Part shown: positions 24,661-35,930 of the stretch, piece after piece | Numbering within the stretch: the stretch's first letter is position 1 | How the letters are laid out: the number at the start of each line of letters is the position of its first letter | Assembly: GCF_009017415.1 (NCBI RefSeq) | Contig: NC_092405.1 | Span: 1,736,001-1,800,000, forward strand | Direction of reading: 5' to 3' | DNA: 64,000 bases | Source: Aspergillus flavus | Lineage: Eukaryota > Ascomycota > Eurotiomycetes > Eurotiales > Aspergillaceae | Program-made: the position numbers and the translations under genes | The notes under the pieces: model-generated | Database searches by the model: none | What the model was told of the DNA's origin: nothing | What the model saw: only the letters and a program-made list of their open reading frames with translations

Positions 24661-25440
24661 TGTCACGGCCCTTCCTTGGGCACCAATGTTTAGGTGATTC
24701 TACAAAAGAAAAAAAGGAGAACTGCCAACAATCACGGTACTGAGCATAACCTACATTGAATTCTCATTTCAGTTGGCCACAACCAACAAACAACGAATTA
24801 AATCACCATGGTTTCTTTGAGGACATTGTTTCAACGAAAGAATAAGGTAATAATGGGCAAGGCAAATGGTGGGAAAGGACGGTCTGTTAGGGACTTTCTA
24901 AGTGAGTTGAACAAAAGAAACTGCACCTCTTATTGATGCAAAAAAGGCTGCTAAGTTCTATAGTTTCCAGTTCCATTCTCACGCGAGACATAACTACATT
25001 ACTTTATGTCCGACTGTCTTAAGGGTACCTAATCACCATCTAGGTGATATAGAACATAGTTTATCCCCAAAAAAGTATGAAGAAGAAAAAGATTCCATGA
25101 CTATAAATCTACATACAAGAAACGACATTCCACCCGGCCTATTATTGATGATGGTTGTCTTCTGTTGAAGTAGCCTCCACGCGTAAGAACCTACCCAGGC
25201 TAAGTTCTAACGCTACCTAAGCAGGGATCCTTCTTCAGCGCTGTGGGAGGAGGCCAGAGCCAAAATCAGTAGTTGGTATAGATAATACCTCTTTTGATTA
25301 TTTAGACGGAACCAAAATAAATCCCCCCGGCATATCTGGGGAAGTTGTGTACTTGTCTATACATGCATAACAAGCTTCTTAGCTACCCAAGTATCTCTAC
25401 ATTGTTGAACCCCACGCTGTCCTACACAGTAACGATAACA
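24661..25440. mobile_element. Possible LTR retroelement relics
   Basis: At 24661-24687 the sequence ends in CCTTGGGCACCAAT and is followed by TGTTTAGG. Read on the minus strand this is CCTAAACA then TTGGTGCCCAAGG, the arrangement of an LTR end plus a TGG-starting primer-binding site. Separately, 25146-25440 starts TG, ends AACA and is flanked by the direct repeat TATTAT (25140-25145 and 25441-25446), as for a ~295-bp solo LTR. Both patterns are short and the region is A+T-rich, so chance is possible. Confidence 0.22.
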
Positions 25441-26839
25441 TATTATTTTCAAGTCTACCCTGCTAATTATTGTTAGTTGCAAGCCTTCCCTTCCGTCTTT
25501 CTAATTACCTAAGTTGATAGAGTAGATATAGGTCGTGATGAGTGTTCGGACGACTGAAATTTTCGCCTTGGTCACCCGCCACCCAGTAGCTACTTAATCT
25601 TGGTGGATTTGGCCAGCGAGGAGAGGTTGTCAGAACTGGGATAAAGCTAAAAGCGAATTCAGTGGGTTTTAAGTGCGTGTAAAAGGATTAAAGTTTGTAT
25701 ATAAACCAGAAAGGCTGACTGTAGTGGTAGGATTGCCGGCATGAGAAGATATGTTTGACAACCTGAAAATTCTCGGTTTAAATGGAGGAACTTCCTTGCG
25801 GTACAAACTCCATTGTTATCAAAGCTAAAATTCTGAAACTAGAATACTGGAAAGTTCAAGGCTAAAATGTCTGTAAATATTTTGCATGGAGGAGAGGGAT
25901 ATAGGTTATGAGGTGGTAAGCACTGCAGCTGAATCTCATCTGGACCGGGACGCATCCGAAGTATCCTCGATATCCATCTCGGAGCGATCCCGGGACGAAC
26001 ATAGCTCCGGTGCAAAACCACGCGTCCGTATTGTGAAGTCAATGCCTATCTCAAGCACGCGACACCGACGGGATACCGTTGGTATCAGGATTCTAATAAG
26101 CCACATAGTGATCTCCATGATTTGTTCGGTCTACTAGGTATACGTACATGGTTGCCACATAGGAAAAGTTCGTTTCAAGCGACTAATGCAAGGGCGGTAA
26201 CTGTTCGCTCTGTGTTTCGCTTGTTGGGAAATCAGATTCAACAAAACCCTTCACTGCTTGATTTCCCGCGCGCCGAATTCTTCAGTAGACTTTCTTAGAC
26301 CCTTTTGAGCGTGGTATCTAGAATCCTGCTGCCTATCAGTATCAAATTTGCCTGAGCTGAGCCCAATTAAGTCGAAAAGATAGGCTCTCCCTGCATGGTC
26401 TGCTTGAAGACTTGCAACACGACCTCGGGCTTTGACAAAATGTTAGCTCGTCACCACCCGGCGTGCCTGATAGGGCTAAGGAGGATGTTTGGTCCCGGGA
26501 CGTTTCCGTGAAGCTTCTCTGAAGAATCAGTCCACGGCGACACCGAGGCTTGTCTATGGTTACATCGTTTCTTATGGGCTGATTTGTACTCCGTACAAAA
26601 TCTCAAAAGATAACGAACACGAAAACCTGTAGCACATACTATTGGAGCATGCCGAAGTACTCGGCTGGTGAAGGTACATTGCGCCATGCAGAACACAACC
26701 CATACCCTCGCTTCTCCGTCCTTGTAACCTAACATGCAAATGACAATATGGCCGTGATCCACAACAGATACCCCAGTGTTACACCAGGGATAGTGGCATC
26801 TTGATAGTAGTTAAGCACACCATCGCAAAGCCCGCGAGG

Positions 26840-26847
26840 TATAAAAA
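26840..26847 (+). promoter_or_regulatory. TATA box of aspartic protease gene
   Basis: TATAAAAA lies 105 bases before the start codon at 26945, a usual spacing for a strongly regulated fungal secreted enzyme gene. Confidence 0.5.
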
Positions 26848-26944
26848 ACTCCTAAAGCCCAGCCCGTCAAGTCCTTGATAAAGCATTTCAAAAGCTGGCC
26901 TTCTTTGAGTCATATTAGATATTAAGGGCTGTCCTCGCATCACA

Positions 26945-28332
26945 ATGTTCAAAAGAGGCCTGTTTTCTAGTCTTGCTTCTCTCTTCCTGCGCACTGTCAC
27001 GGCAGTGGCTTTGCCAGCGACAGATTCTGGAACTTTTCAGGTGCTTCAGCAGCCAAACCTGAACTTCACCAAGAACGCTGCTGCTATTCATTTCTCTGAT
27101 TTGGCAAAATACAATGTCACTCTCAATTCTACCTACGCAGTGACTGCCATTACGGCAGCAAAGCAGTCTGGAGGCACCCCGGCAATTCCTCTGATTTGGG
27201 AAAGTGAATACGTGTGTCCTGTCGTAATTGGAGGACAAACTGTTTACCTCGACTTTGACACCGGGTCATCCGATCTGTAAGTGCCAGCACCCTGCCAAGG
27301 GAAGAAAGAAGGCTGTTTAACTGAAAGTATCCTATAGCTGGGTCCTCTCGACCTTGACAAACGTTGAGGGCATCGGTCACAAGATCTATGACCCGAAATT
27401 TAGCCCTTCCTCCAAGTTACTGCCTGGAGCGACATGGGACATAACGTACGCCGATGGTAGTGGGTCTGGTGGCATCGTCTTCGAAGACCATGTTGTAATC
27501 GGAAGCAGCGTTGCTATCGACCAGGCTGTGGAGGTAGCTTTATTTGTCTCACCGCAATTCGCCATCAATCCTTTCAACAGCGGGCTTCTAGGTCTGGCTT
27601 TTAGTACTATCAATACTGGTGAGTGCCAATGTGCTGGAGGCCATTCCTCACTGCTTACAGCCATCTGATCTAATGATTCACCTATTTAGTTTCTCCGGTC
27701 CACCAGTTGACCTACTTTGAGAATATCCTACCAACCCTCAAAGAACCTTTGTTCACAGCAGACCTCCAACATGGGCGTCCAGGAACCTATAACTTTGGCT
27801 TTATTGACCCCGCCGCGTTCAAGGGGCCCATAGCATGGACCCCCGTCACGAAGCCGCAGGGATATTATGCTTACTGGCAGCTCGATGTCACTGGCTTCCA
27901 AGTCGGCCCTGAGCCGTATCACGAACACATTATCAGTGGAATTGCAGGCAAGTCAAGGTGTGCCTATCATCATCAATCGTAGCGCTAACGTTCTCCTCAG
28001 ACACCGGAACCAGCCTTCTGTATCTTCCCCCTCTTGTTGTCCTTGAGTATTACTCCAAGGTAGCCGGCGCCTTCTTCGACTCCAGCAATGCTGCATGGGT
28101 ATTCCCTTGTACTTCTCCTTTGCCGGACTTTACCTTCGGCGTCGGGGCCTACCGCGGAGTTGTCCCAGGGAGCTACATACTCTTTCAGCCCCTAGGTGAC
28201 GACCTTTGCTATGGAGGTATCCAGGTTAACACCGGCCTTCCTTTTTCCATTTTCGGAGATATCCTGCTTAAAGCACAATTTGTCGTCTTCGACCACGCCG
28301 GTCCGCGCCTCGGATTTGCGAACAAGCTGTGA
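26945..28332 (+). CDS. Secreted pepsin-like aspartic protease (A1), 4 exons
   Basis: Exons 26945-27276, 27338-27618, 27690-27947 and 28001-28332 give 400 aa. A signal peptide (~1-20) and a propeptide to ~residue 85 precede the mature enzyme. The two catalytic motifs are intact: DFDTGSSDLWV with Asp ~105 and DTGTSLLYLP with Asp ~291. The substrate-flap region (TYADGSGSGG) and the C-terminal pepsin end (FDHAGPRLGFAN) are present. There is no GPI tail, so it is predicted to be secreted and soluble, acting in acidic extracellular protein digestion. The third intron (27948-28000) uses a GC donor (GCAAGT) with a good branch (GCTAAC) and CAG acceptor. It is required, because a GT donor nearby would break the frame before DTGTS. 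Confidence 0.92.
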
Positions 28333-29869
28333 ACATCGCCTACGTGGTTTGTAGAGAAGGTTTGCATGTTCTGACGCCCAACCTTCGTTCGGTTGTCAGA
28401 CTGCAGGCTTCTCTGATGTTATCTGTGACATGAATATGATTGGTCGCTGACCAATGCCCAGTCTCTGGTGAACAATTTGCCTTTTATCATAGTGTATTTA
28501 GGTTTTCCCACATTCACTAAAGTGATATTGCTCAAGTTCTCAATACACGATCAGCCCCACTATCTAGTCCATTCACCAGCCTACCTGCCATCTTGATCAG
28601 TCTCTGTAGGACGTCATGAGTGCTCAAATCCCGTAGCCAGCGTTCCCTAGTTCCACGGACCCCCAATTTGATAAGAACACCCCCGTAGGTCCCAAGCACG
28701 TTAGTAGGACTCAATATCAAGGCCCTGGACTCTTGACCGCAAGGGTGTGGAAATTCCAGCTAGTGTGCAGACTAACATTACGTGCTGGGTCGGGAGCTAA
28801 GTTGAACTGAGATGGCGGGTCATACGGTCCCGAGAATGTGACAGGCCAGAGCCCGGTGGTAAACCATGTGCCATGACCTTTTCGAATATCGTCTTGGCAG
28901 AAGGATTCTAAGGGATTTCATAATGAGGTTCTAAAGGATTCTATCCGGAACGGGACCAACACTCTCAAGGACCGCAACCGATTCCGTCTCTTCCTCTTTC
29001 TCTTCTTCAAGATTGTTGCAAACAGCATGTTGGCTGAGTATAATTGAATCAATTCTGCTGCAGCCCGTCACAGAAAACACGAGTTTTGGCTCCCATTAGT
29101 GTTTCCATTCTTGAGGTGTCTACTGAATACATGGTAATTGGGATGTCAGAGTCGAGTATAAAACTTGGGGCTGGGATTTCAAACGATGGATGGTATGGTT
29201 AGTATGAGTGCAAAGGAGGAGTTCTAGTTACAAAGTTCAGTACCTTAATGAAAGCTAAACACCAATGAGAAGGTAGAAAGAAGTTGTGGAATTTCGGATT
29301 AAGATGTTGAAATCATTATCTTCCTCTGGCACTTCTCGACGCTGCGTGGTTCAGCACGGAGAATTCGCGAAATTCGGCATTCCTAGCCCCTGTACGAACG
29401 GAGTAGGCCAGCGCATAAACATGCGACTTGTTTCTTCCAATGCCTCAGCGGGTCTGAATACGGACTGATTCTGCGATGAAGTTTCCTCCAGTTCCAGTAT
29501 TGCACTGGACAGGTCAACATGATCCATATTATCGTGACCACGCCGAGCCATGTTCAAGCAAAGAGACTTACGATCCAGCAGATACTCAGTATAAACCTAT
29601 CACTGCCTCCATGACAATATTAGGGGAAAGTTATACCATCGTATCCCCTCCGATCATATCAGATATGTGTGGGAACTATCTCCGCTTGCAACAAGGGCAT
29701 GTTGAGGCTCGGGCTGTACACACACACACTTGATTCTGGGGTCCAAGTTATGATTCATTGCATTATCTATTACCTAGCATTGGGCTGAAAATTAACATAA
29801 TTTGGGAAATTCAACGTCAATTGAAGCACGCGTATTTGCCTATGTACGTCACAATCGTGCTACTCAAAC
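28333..29869. other. Intergenic, no gene seen
   Basis: This lies between the 3' ends of the convergent protease and DUF1989 genes. Only short frames are present. A CA dinucleotide run lies near 29718-29729. Confidence 0.5.
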
Positions 29870-30487
29870 TCAAAGAACTTCGAAGGCTGCACTGCTCGGC
29901 TCGCCCCCGTTACAAGCACTTAAATCCATCGGACAAGCGCTCATAATTACGATACATTCTTGCTCCGCTTTCAATACAATATAGTCCCCCGCCTTGCTAT
30001 CCGGGTCCAAGCATTGCAACTTGGTGCCATTGATATTGACCTTCATGAATAGATTAAGTGGATCGGGCATCCAGCCGCTCTCGAGAAACCCAACAACATG
30101 GCTGAATGATGGCTCAGTACATTGCTGTACAGCACTGCGAAGATTATCGGCGCAGTTATCGTGGTCTTTGTGGCCACCGAGTTGCAGGTAGCGTTCTGGA
30201 GAGCAAGCAGCGTAGAGAACGTCGTGCGCGCCGGGAGAGGTGTCCTCGACAATCGTCAAAATAGGATCTCGTCTGTTATCGAGGAAGGATTCGTTAACGG
30301 ATGGAAGAAGTTTCTGCAAGGTGGATCGAGTATGAGTCATTGACATGTATCTCGGGAAGGCGGGCGTTGACGGAATGGTAAAGGCCCAGGTGTCGATAAC
30401 CTGACCTCCAGAGGAGTCTATGACCTTGATCGACTGGCCAGCGTGCAGCCGTTGCATCGCAAACCGACGGGCAGGAATAGTAGGCAT
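29870..30487 (-). CDS. DUF1989 (urea carboxylase-associated / CgdAB-type) protein
   Basis: A single exon of 205 aa. The family pattern is well kept: an N-terminal RFAMQRLHAGQSIKVIDSSG segment, then TRSTLQKLLP, a Cys/His-rich core (LYAACSPERY, GGHKDHDNCADNL) and the C-terminal NLFMKVNINGT with MSACPMDLSACNGG. In bacteria DUF1989 proteins are the two subunits of carboxyguanidine deiminase, encoded beside guanidine (formerly 'urea') carboxylase. The conserved Cys and His residues are probable metal ligands. Fungal members usually stand alone, and no carboxylase or allophanate hydrolase gene is seen here. A role in guanidine or amidine nitrogen metabolism is only inferred. Confidence 0.85.
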   Translation of the reverse strand: MPTIPARRFAMQRLHAGQSIKVIDSSGGQVIDTWAFTIPSTPAFPRYMSMTHTRSTLQKLLPSVNESFLDNRRDPILTIVEDTSPGAHDVLYAACSPERYLQLGGHKDHDNCADNLRSAVQQCTEPSFSHVVGFLESGWMPDPLNLFMKVNINGTKLQCLDPDSKAGDYIVLKAEQECIVIMSACPMDLSACNGGEPSSAAFEVL

Positions 30488-31648
30488 TTTGGATCTTGTT
30501 TCTTCGAAGTCTTGTTATCCGTAGATTGAATTGTTGGGAAAAATTCGCGTTGGAGTTCCTGAGGTCCGAATATTATAAGCATGGAATTCTAGTAAATACG
30601 AACTAAAAAAGGAATGTTGAAGCGGTATTTGACTCACCGGACAAAACTATAGTAGTAATTTTATTAACCCCAATCCGTGTGCCTCCAACGGCAAGGGCGG
30701 TGAGGTCATTTCTCCGAGGACTCTAATAGAGGGCTGTCTGGCAGTCATCAGAGCATGTTAATGGCATTTCCTCCTCTGGGATTCGGTTCATACCTGGCCT
30801 CTTTCTGAGACGTCCTTTTCTGTTTCTTTTATATGCAGTGCAGCCAGCCAGTTGACCTGGATTGAACCTATGCGATATAGGTGGATTGGAGTAAGTGATC
30901 AAATGTTTGGAGTATTAACTAGACCAAAGCTAGAGATACCCCGCTGACACTAGTATCTTATGAAAAGTAACCCGATGGTCTCTATAACTTACCTGATAAA
31001 GATGCATCTACATCTCCTAATTCTATTCGGTAAATAAATGCTAAATATATCCGTGTTGGCATGAGTAACCCTTTCGCCGTGGCTTCAGTTCAAAACAGGC
31101 GAGAAATCGCCCACCCTAGAATCTTGGCGAAGGGGAACGGATGATCGCAGAATCACAGAGCAAACATTATTACCTCAAGGACTTAGGATCTCATATATCG
31201 AGCTAGTCCTTGTGAAGCGTCTTAATGAAAATAGTCACTCAGCCCCCGCTATCTCTATTCCATGGCCAAGAGGGAGTGTCACCGTGTCATATGTCTTTTG
31301 ATATTACTAGGACTGTGGTACCTTGGAATACCAGTGGTCAGGTCATCTTGGCTTCCTTAAGTTTATTAAAATCAACATAGGGGAGCATATAATAAGAATG
31401 GTCCTATTCTGTAAGCTCTCAGTTCATCATGCGGGGGATATCTGTCACGCTGATTAGGCACTCTTGCTTCTGTTATAGAGCACGTATATCTGGGAGAGAA
31501 ACTTTTAGAGAGTGTGGGTGGCAATAACTAACATGTCTACTTTTATAGGTCCGGAGATAGGATAATTAAAGCCGACGAAACAAGATATCTAAAGCGAATC
31601 TCCTCCTCTATAATGCACCTACTTCCTGCAATATCGCAAATAATAAAT
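30488..31648. other. Divergent intergenic region, no gene seen
   Basis: A+T-rich sequence between the DUF1989 start (-) and the SDR start (+). No RNA gene or clear element was found. Confidence 0.5.
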
Positions 31649-33059
31649 ATGGACAATGTATATACCTATTAACCCCACCTTTTATTTGAAACTAAAAAAC
31701 CAAAGTAAGAGAAAAATAGTACAGAAAGCTAACCTAACCTTGACCAGAAATGGGACATTATCGCGGAGATACCTGATCTAACCGGCAAAGTGGCCATTGT
31801 AACGGGTGCAAAGTACATCGATTATTCAAGATGGAAAGGAACAATAGCTGATCATAAGAGTAGCTCGCCACAGGGGATCGGATATCATATCGCCCACCAG
31901 CTTGCCATCAAGGGGGCCAAAGTGTACGTTGGTGCACGAAATAGAGAGAAGAGCCAAAATGCGATCGATGAGATGCTTCAATCCACGCCTTCTCTAGTTC
32001 ATGAGCGATTAGTCCCGTTGGCTATGGACTTAAATGATTTTCAGCAGGTACAGAGCACGGCTAGAGGTATCTTAGAGAGGGAGGAACGCTTAGATATTTC
32101 GGTCAACAATGCTACGCGGTAAGTGACTAGTATCTTTATTGGCTATACGCTGATTCCTGGGCATTAAATCCAGTATGTCCATGCCTTTACACAAAGACCA
32201 ACATGGTATCTCAATATCGTTTGCCACGAAGTACGTTATTTCACAGGGAATAGCCGCTGGTCGGGATTATGTACTTATGAATGTCAGCTTTCTCGGCCCA
32301 TATCTATTTACCACGGAGCTTCTTCCACTTTTAAAAATGACTGCTCGTCAAGCACCTGGAGTGCGGATTGTTAATGTAAGTATCATTGCCCCCAATATGA
32401 ATATCAAGCACAGTTTAGTCTGCCGGAATAACTGACAAGATTCCCTCCTTAGGTCTCTTCGAGGGTTCACCTTGCCCTTCCGACCGGCGTACAATTTAGC
32501 TCTCTGGATGACTTCAACCAAGACTTTGGTTCCGAAGATGATCATCAAAGCAACCGCCTTCGCTATGGTATAGCTTTCTTCATTGTGCTATGCCTATTCC
32601 GACAGCTAATCTACATATAAAGGTCTTTCCAAACTCGCCATGGTACTCTTCTCCAAGGAGATACAGAGACGTGCGAACGAAGAGGGAATACCCATGGTGG
32701 CCACGAGCATGCACCCTGGTGGTGTGAGAACCGGTACGTGCACATCCTGTTCATGCTCTTACTATTCCGTACGCTCACCTTTACTTTATACAAAATAAGA
32801 CGGAGTAACTAGATATTTCGGTGAGGGGAATGATAGACTCAAGGATCTCTTGACACCCCTAGATGGAGCTCTGACACCACTTTTTGCCGCTGCGCATCCA
32901 CTGCCGTTTATCGAGAGGGGAAAGTATGGAGGAGCGTACTTGGTGCCTTTCGGTGATATTGGGAAGACATCAGAGAATGGTGATAGTGAGCAGCTAGCGA
33001 AGGATTTGTGGGATACGAGTGAGCGAGTCTTGAAGGATGTCCTTAGCGCAGGTCTCTGA
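31649..33059 (+). CDS. Short-chain dehydrogenase/reductase, 8 exons
   Basis: Predicted exons are 31649-31657, 31748-31812, 31861-32118, 32174-32230, 32288-32375, 32453-32567, 32623-32733 and 32800-33059, total 320 aa. The spliced product has the classical SDR features: the Rossmann motif TGANSSPQGIG (~22-32), VNNATR for the NNAG-like motif, and the active-site YGLSK (Tyr ~197, Lys ~201). It then has HPGGVRT and an open C-terminus. Every internal join restores the SDR pattern, so the gene looks intact although it appears only as fragments unspliced. The weak point is the start. No ATG precedes KWDIIAEIPDL in its exon, so a 9-nt first exon (Met-Asp-Asn) followed by a 90-nt intron is proposed. 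The substrate is unknown. Confidence 0.8.
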
Positions 33060-33273
33060 GGATATCTGTTATATTACTAGTCGTAGAAAACAGACAATTG
33101 TCACGAATATAAATTACCATGAGTAGAAAATTATTCAAAAAGTAAGTTCATCAATTCCTTGAAGTATAATACACCTCAGTCATAAGAAAAACATCCATAA
33201 CCATCAACTCCGTAACGCAGTGATATCATCCCAGTCGCAGTGGTATCACAAATTATTGACGCTAAAGTCCCAT

Positions 33274-33858
33274 CTAAGCATGCTTCTGCATATCAAGCTC
33301 AGCACCCCTCTGCTTAACCTTGCCCTCATCATGAATCTGAGTCCACTTCGCCTCCTCGCTGCGATCACCAGTAGCAGCAGCAGCGACCTTTCCAAGACCA
33401 CCCTGCAGACGATCGGCAGCGCCCTCACCAAAATCCTTCAGCTGTCCCTCAGCTTCGGCACCCTTGCCACGCAGGTTCTGGTCTTCGCCCTGCTTGCGCA
33501 GGTTCTCGTTACCGATGAGGTTTCCCAGAGACTCCTTCGCGGAGCCGACAGTCTGATCCCAGGCGCCGGTGGAGCGCTGCTCACGGTCCTTGGCTGTCGC
33601 GCCAGTGTTGGGGTCGGCAGAGAAGGGGCCTAGCTTGGCGGTGGTGTGGCTGGCATCGTGTTCGGCGGCGGCCTTTTGCTGGGAGGCATCGCCTTCGGCC
33701 TGTGCTTGTTAGCTTATGCTTGCTGGCAACACTGAAGCGGGTGTTGGGGTATGTACCTTAGTAGCGGAGTTGCCAGTCACGGCACCGACAGCGCTCTGGA
33801 CCATGCCAGCGGCAGAGTCGACGTAGGACTTGAGAGTGGAAGCACCGTTGTCAGACAT
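33274..33858 (-). CDS. CsbD-like stress protein (Hmp1-type), 2 exons
   Basis: Exon 1 33858..33757 and exon 2 33699..33274 flank a 57-nt intron, joined in phase 0, giving 175 aa. The product starts MSDNGASTLKSYVDSAAGMV and is rich in Ala, Gly, Lys, Glu and Gln with no hydrophobic core. It has the GAWDQTVGSAKESLGNLIGN and QGEDQNLRGKGAEAEGQLKD repeats typical of CsbD domains. Fungal members are called mismatched base pair and cruciform DNA recognition protein Hmp1. CsbD proteins are small, disordered, stress-induced and often conidium-abundant. The promoter carries a perfect CRE palindrome and a TATA box, which fits stress control by an ATF/CREB-type bZIP factor. Confidence 0.88.
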
Positions 33859-33993
33859 TGTGATGGTTGTTTGTGGTTGAAGTGGTTGTTTGTGTGGTGG
33901 GTAAAGAATTGGTAGAGTTTTGACTGTGATTGTGTTTGTTTATTATTTATAATTGTTGTTGATGATGATGTTCAGGATAAGCCAAGATGGTTG

Positions 33994-34001
33994 TTTATAT
34001 A
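33994..34001 (-). promoter_or_regulatory. TATA box of CsbD-like gene
   Basis: TATATAAA on the minus strand, ~136 bases upstream of the start at 33858. Confidence 0.5.
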
Positions 34002-34053
34002 GGGTTGTTCCTGAACCCTTGACTTTTGGTTCCTGAATGGTGATGATATCATA

Positions 34054-34061
34054 TGACGTCA
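34054..34061 (-). promoter_or_regulatory. CRE palindrome TGACGTCA upstream of CsbD-like gene
   Basis: A perfect 8-bp CRE ~195 bases upstream of the start codon. TGACG half-sites flank it at 34070 (TGACGCAC) and 34083 (ACGTCA). ATF/CREB-type bZIP factors such as AtfA of aspergilli recognise this sequence in stress and conidial genes. Confidence 0.5.
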
Positions 34062-35865
34062 TAGATACGATGACGCACCTCCACGTCATAGGATTTTTCC
34101 ATAGGAGTTTAATTCACTCTACTCAATATGCTAGGTATTGACTTGAATGATATTCAATAGAGGAGTGTCATTGGGCTCACAGCTTATCATAGATAGGAAT
34201 AGATCATTGTGGCTGACCTGCTTGGGGAATGGCTAGAAATTTCGGGACAGGAATGTGAAGGCATCCCAAGTGACGACTTTCGATCAAAGTACAAACTTAA
34301 TTGCACAATGGATGAGTTACGTACTGCATTTAGGATGCTCAATAATTGGAAGGTCTTCTTGGACACATCATACTCCACGGCCATTTGCCTTGGGTAGCTA
34401 GAAATGACAAGCACAAGAACGATTCATAATCCCAAGCCCGTATGCATCTGCTCTATGCTACTGTCGTGCCGGACCTTTTTCGTTCCAGAATACCGTCTTC
34501 TACAGAAGATGGAGAAGACCACAAAAGCATCACGATAACATCCATGGATAGTTGGCTGGCTACATGTGCTATAGATTCTTCACCGTGGTGCTCTTAATTT
34601 ACTGGTTGGATACAATATCCGCTAACCGTTAATAGTCTAGCTCATCTCGACTTTGAAGGCCTCAGGCAGTAAGCAACGCAGCTTGAGTTCTGTAGGTTAT
34701 CAAGCGATTTTGAAAGCTCCGTTGGGACCTCTCCTACTTAGCACGGTGATTTTTCAGAGTTTCTTTCATCGCCTGGCCGCTGTATATCACATTTATAGCC
34801 GCGTGTTCCTTTTATCTGTATCTCTTAGTCCTCGACTCCATGTGGATATCGACATTCTAAATTCCAGTGTCCGTAGCTCTATATTTGACAGATCAGTGCG
34901 GTCTTCGGAAATATCGCTAGAGAAATATACTATAATATACTGTAAGGAGTAAGAAAGTTTAACCTCAAGCAACCAAGAAAGTGAAGCTTATGATCTCGCC
35001 ATCGAATATAGAATAGAAATAGCTGGCTGGCCCGAGAATTATGTTAACCACTGCTGTCAGATGGCGGCGCAAATGGGAAGATATAAAACCCGTAGGTGCC
35101 GAAATCACATGTTCTTCGCTATAGTCACCTGGGGTAAATTAATCCCGAGTATTCGTGAGAACCTAAAATAAACTAACCTGCTCATTCTCATTATCTGCCT
35201 TCCAGTACCCGAATATATTTATATCGCGTCCTTGGTGGGTCAAAATCTTGAAATGGATCACGGATCCTATCACCACTTAGTACCAGAGAAAGTCTTCTTT
35301 GGGCGCTAAAACCTGAAACAGCTAAAAGCGAAGCTAGACACATCTGTGGATGGAAGGTTCTAGAGGAAATCCTCACCTGTGTTAGAACATGTAGGGCAGT
35401 GTAGTGTCTACTTTATCCATCTAGAGAGCGATAACTTAGACTCACGTGATTGTAAGGTATATTGAGTAGGCCTGCGTGGGGGCTCTAATCTCGTCGGTAT
35501 ATCAAAAGAATGTCGTAATAACAGAGAAGATAGTTTGACTCATGAATCAGGAGCATAGCCGCTTTGCCTTATAAACGTCGTCTACAGTGAGCTTTCCAGA
35601 AGAGAGGGGGGCAAAAGAAATAGAATCACTTTTCTGTATTTGACGCACAAGAGATGCAGGCGGTTAATTATAAGGGCAGGAAAAGGACATTCTAGATGTA
35701 CAAGCAGATAGCTCTTATCAACATGGTTCATAACAGAAGCAAAACACAGAGAAACAAAAAAAAAAAAGATCATCCAATCATAATCATCACAAAGACCTAA
35801 GCAAGACAAACAAAAGAGACCTTAAATGCAATCATCACAGTCATGCAATAATCATCGTAATCGTG

Positions 35866-35886
35866 ATCATCATCATCATCATCATC
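35866..35886 (+). repeat. (ATC)7 microsatellite
   Basis: Seven perfect ATC units directly before the 3' end of the minus-strand membrane protein gene. It is non-coding in the chosen models. Confidence 0.8.
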
Positions 35887-35930
35887 AAAGCATGGTACAC
35901 ATAGTCCGAAAGATTTCCAAGACCCATATA

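Larger units (their letters stand above)
21420..26944. other. 5.5-kb gene desert with decayed elements
   Basis: No intact gene. It includes a decayed minus-strand coding region (~22000-23900), possible LTR relics (~24660-25440) and A+T-rich spacer. The end holds the promoter of the aspartic protease gene. An alternating TA run lies at ~23965-23976. Confidence 0.45.
33859..35930. other. Intergenic, no intact gene
   Basis: The left part is the CsbD gene promoter. A short frame at 34209-34397 (+) and other fragments show no recognisable family. An A-rich tract lies at ~35755-35769 and an (ATC)7 repeat at 35866-35886. Confidence 0.45.

Noticed and set aside
33220..33633. 137-codon plus-strand Leu/Ser-rich frame
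   Set aside because: It is antisense to the spliced CsbD-like gene, whose minus-strand reading gives the family sequence throughout.
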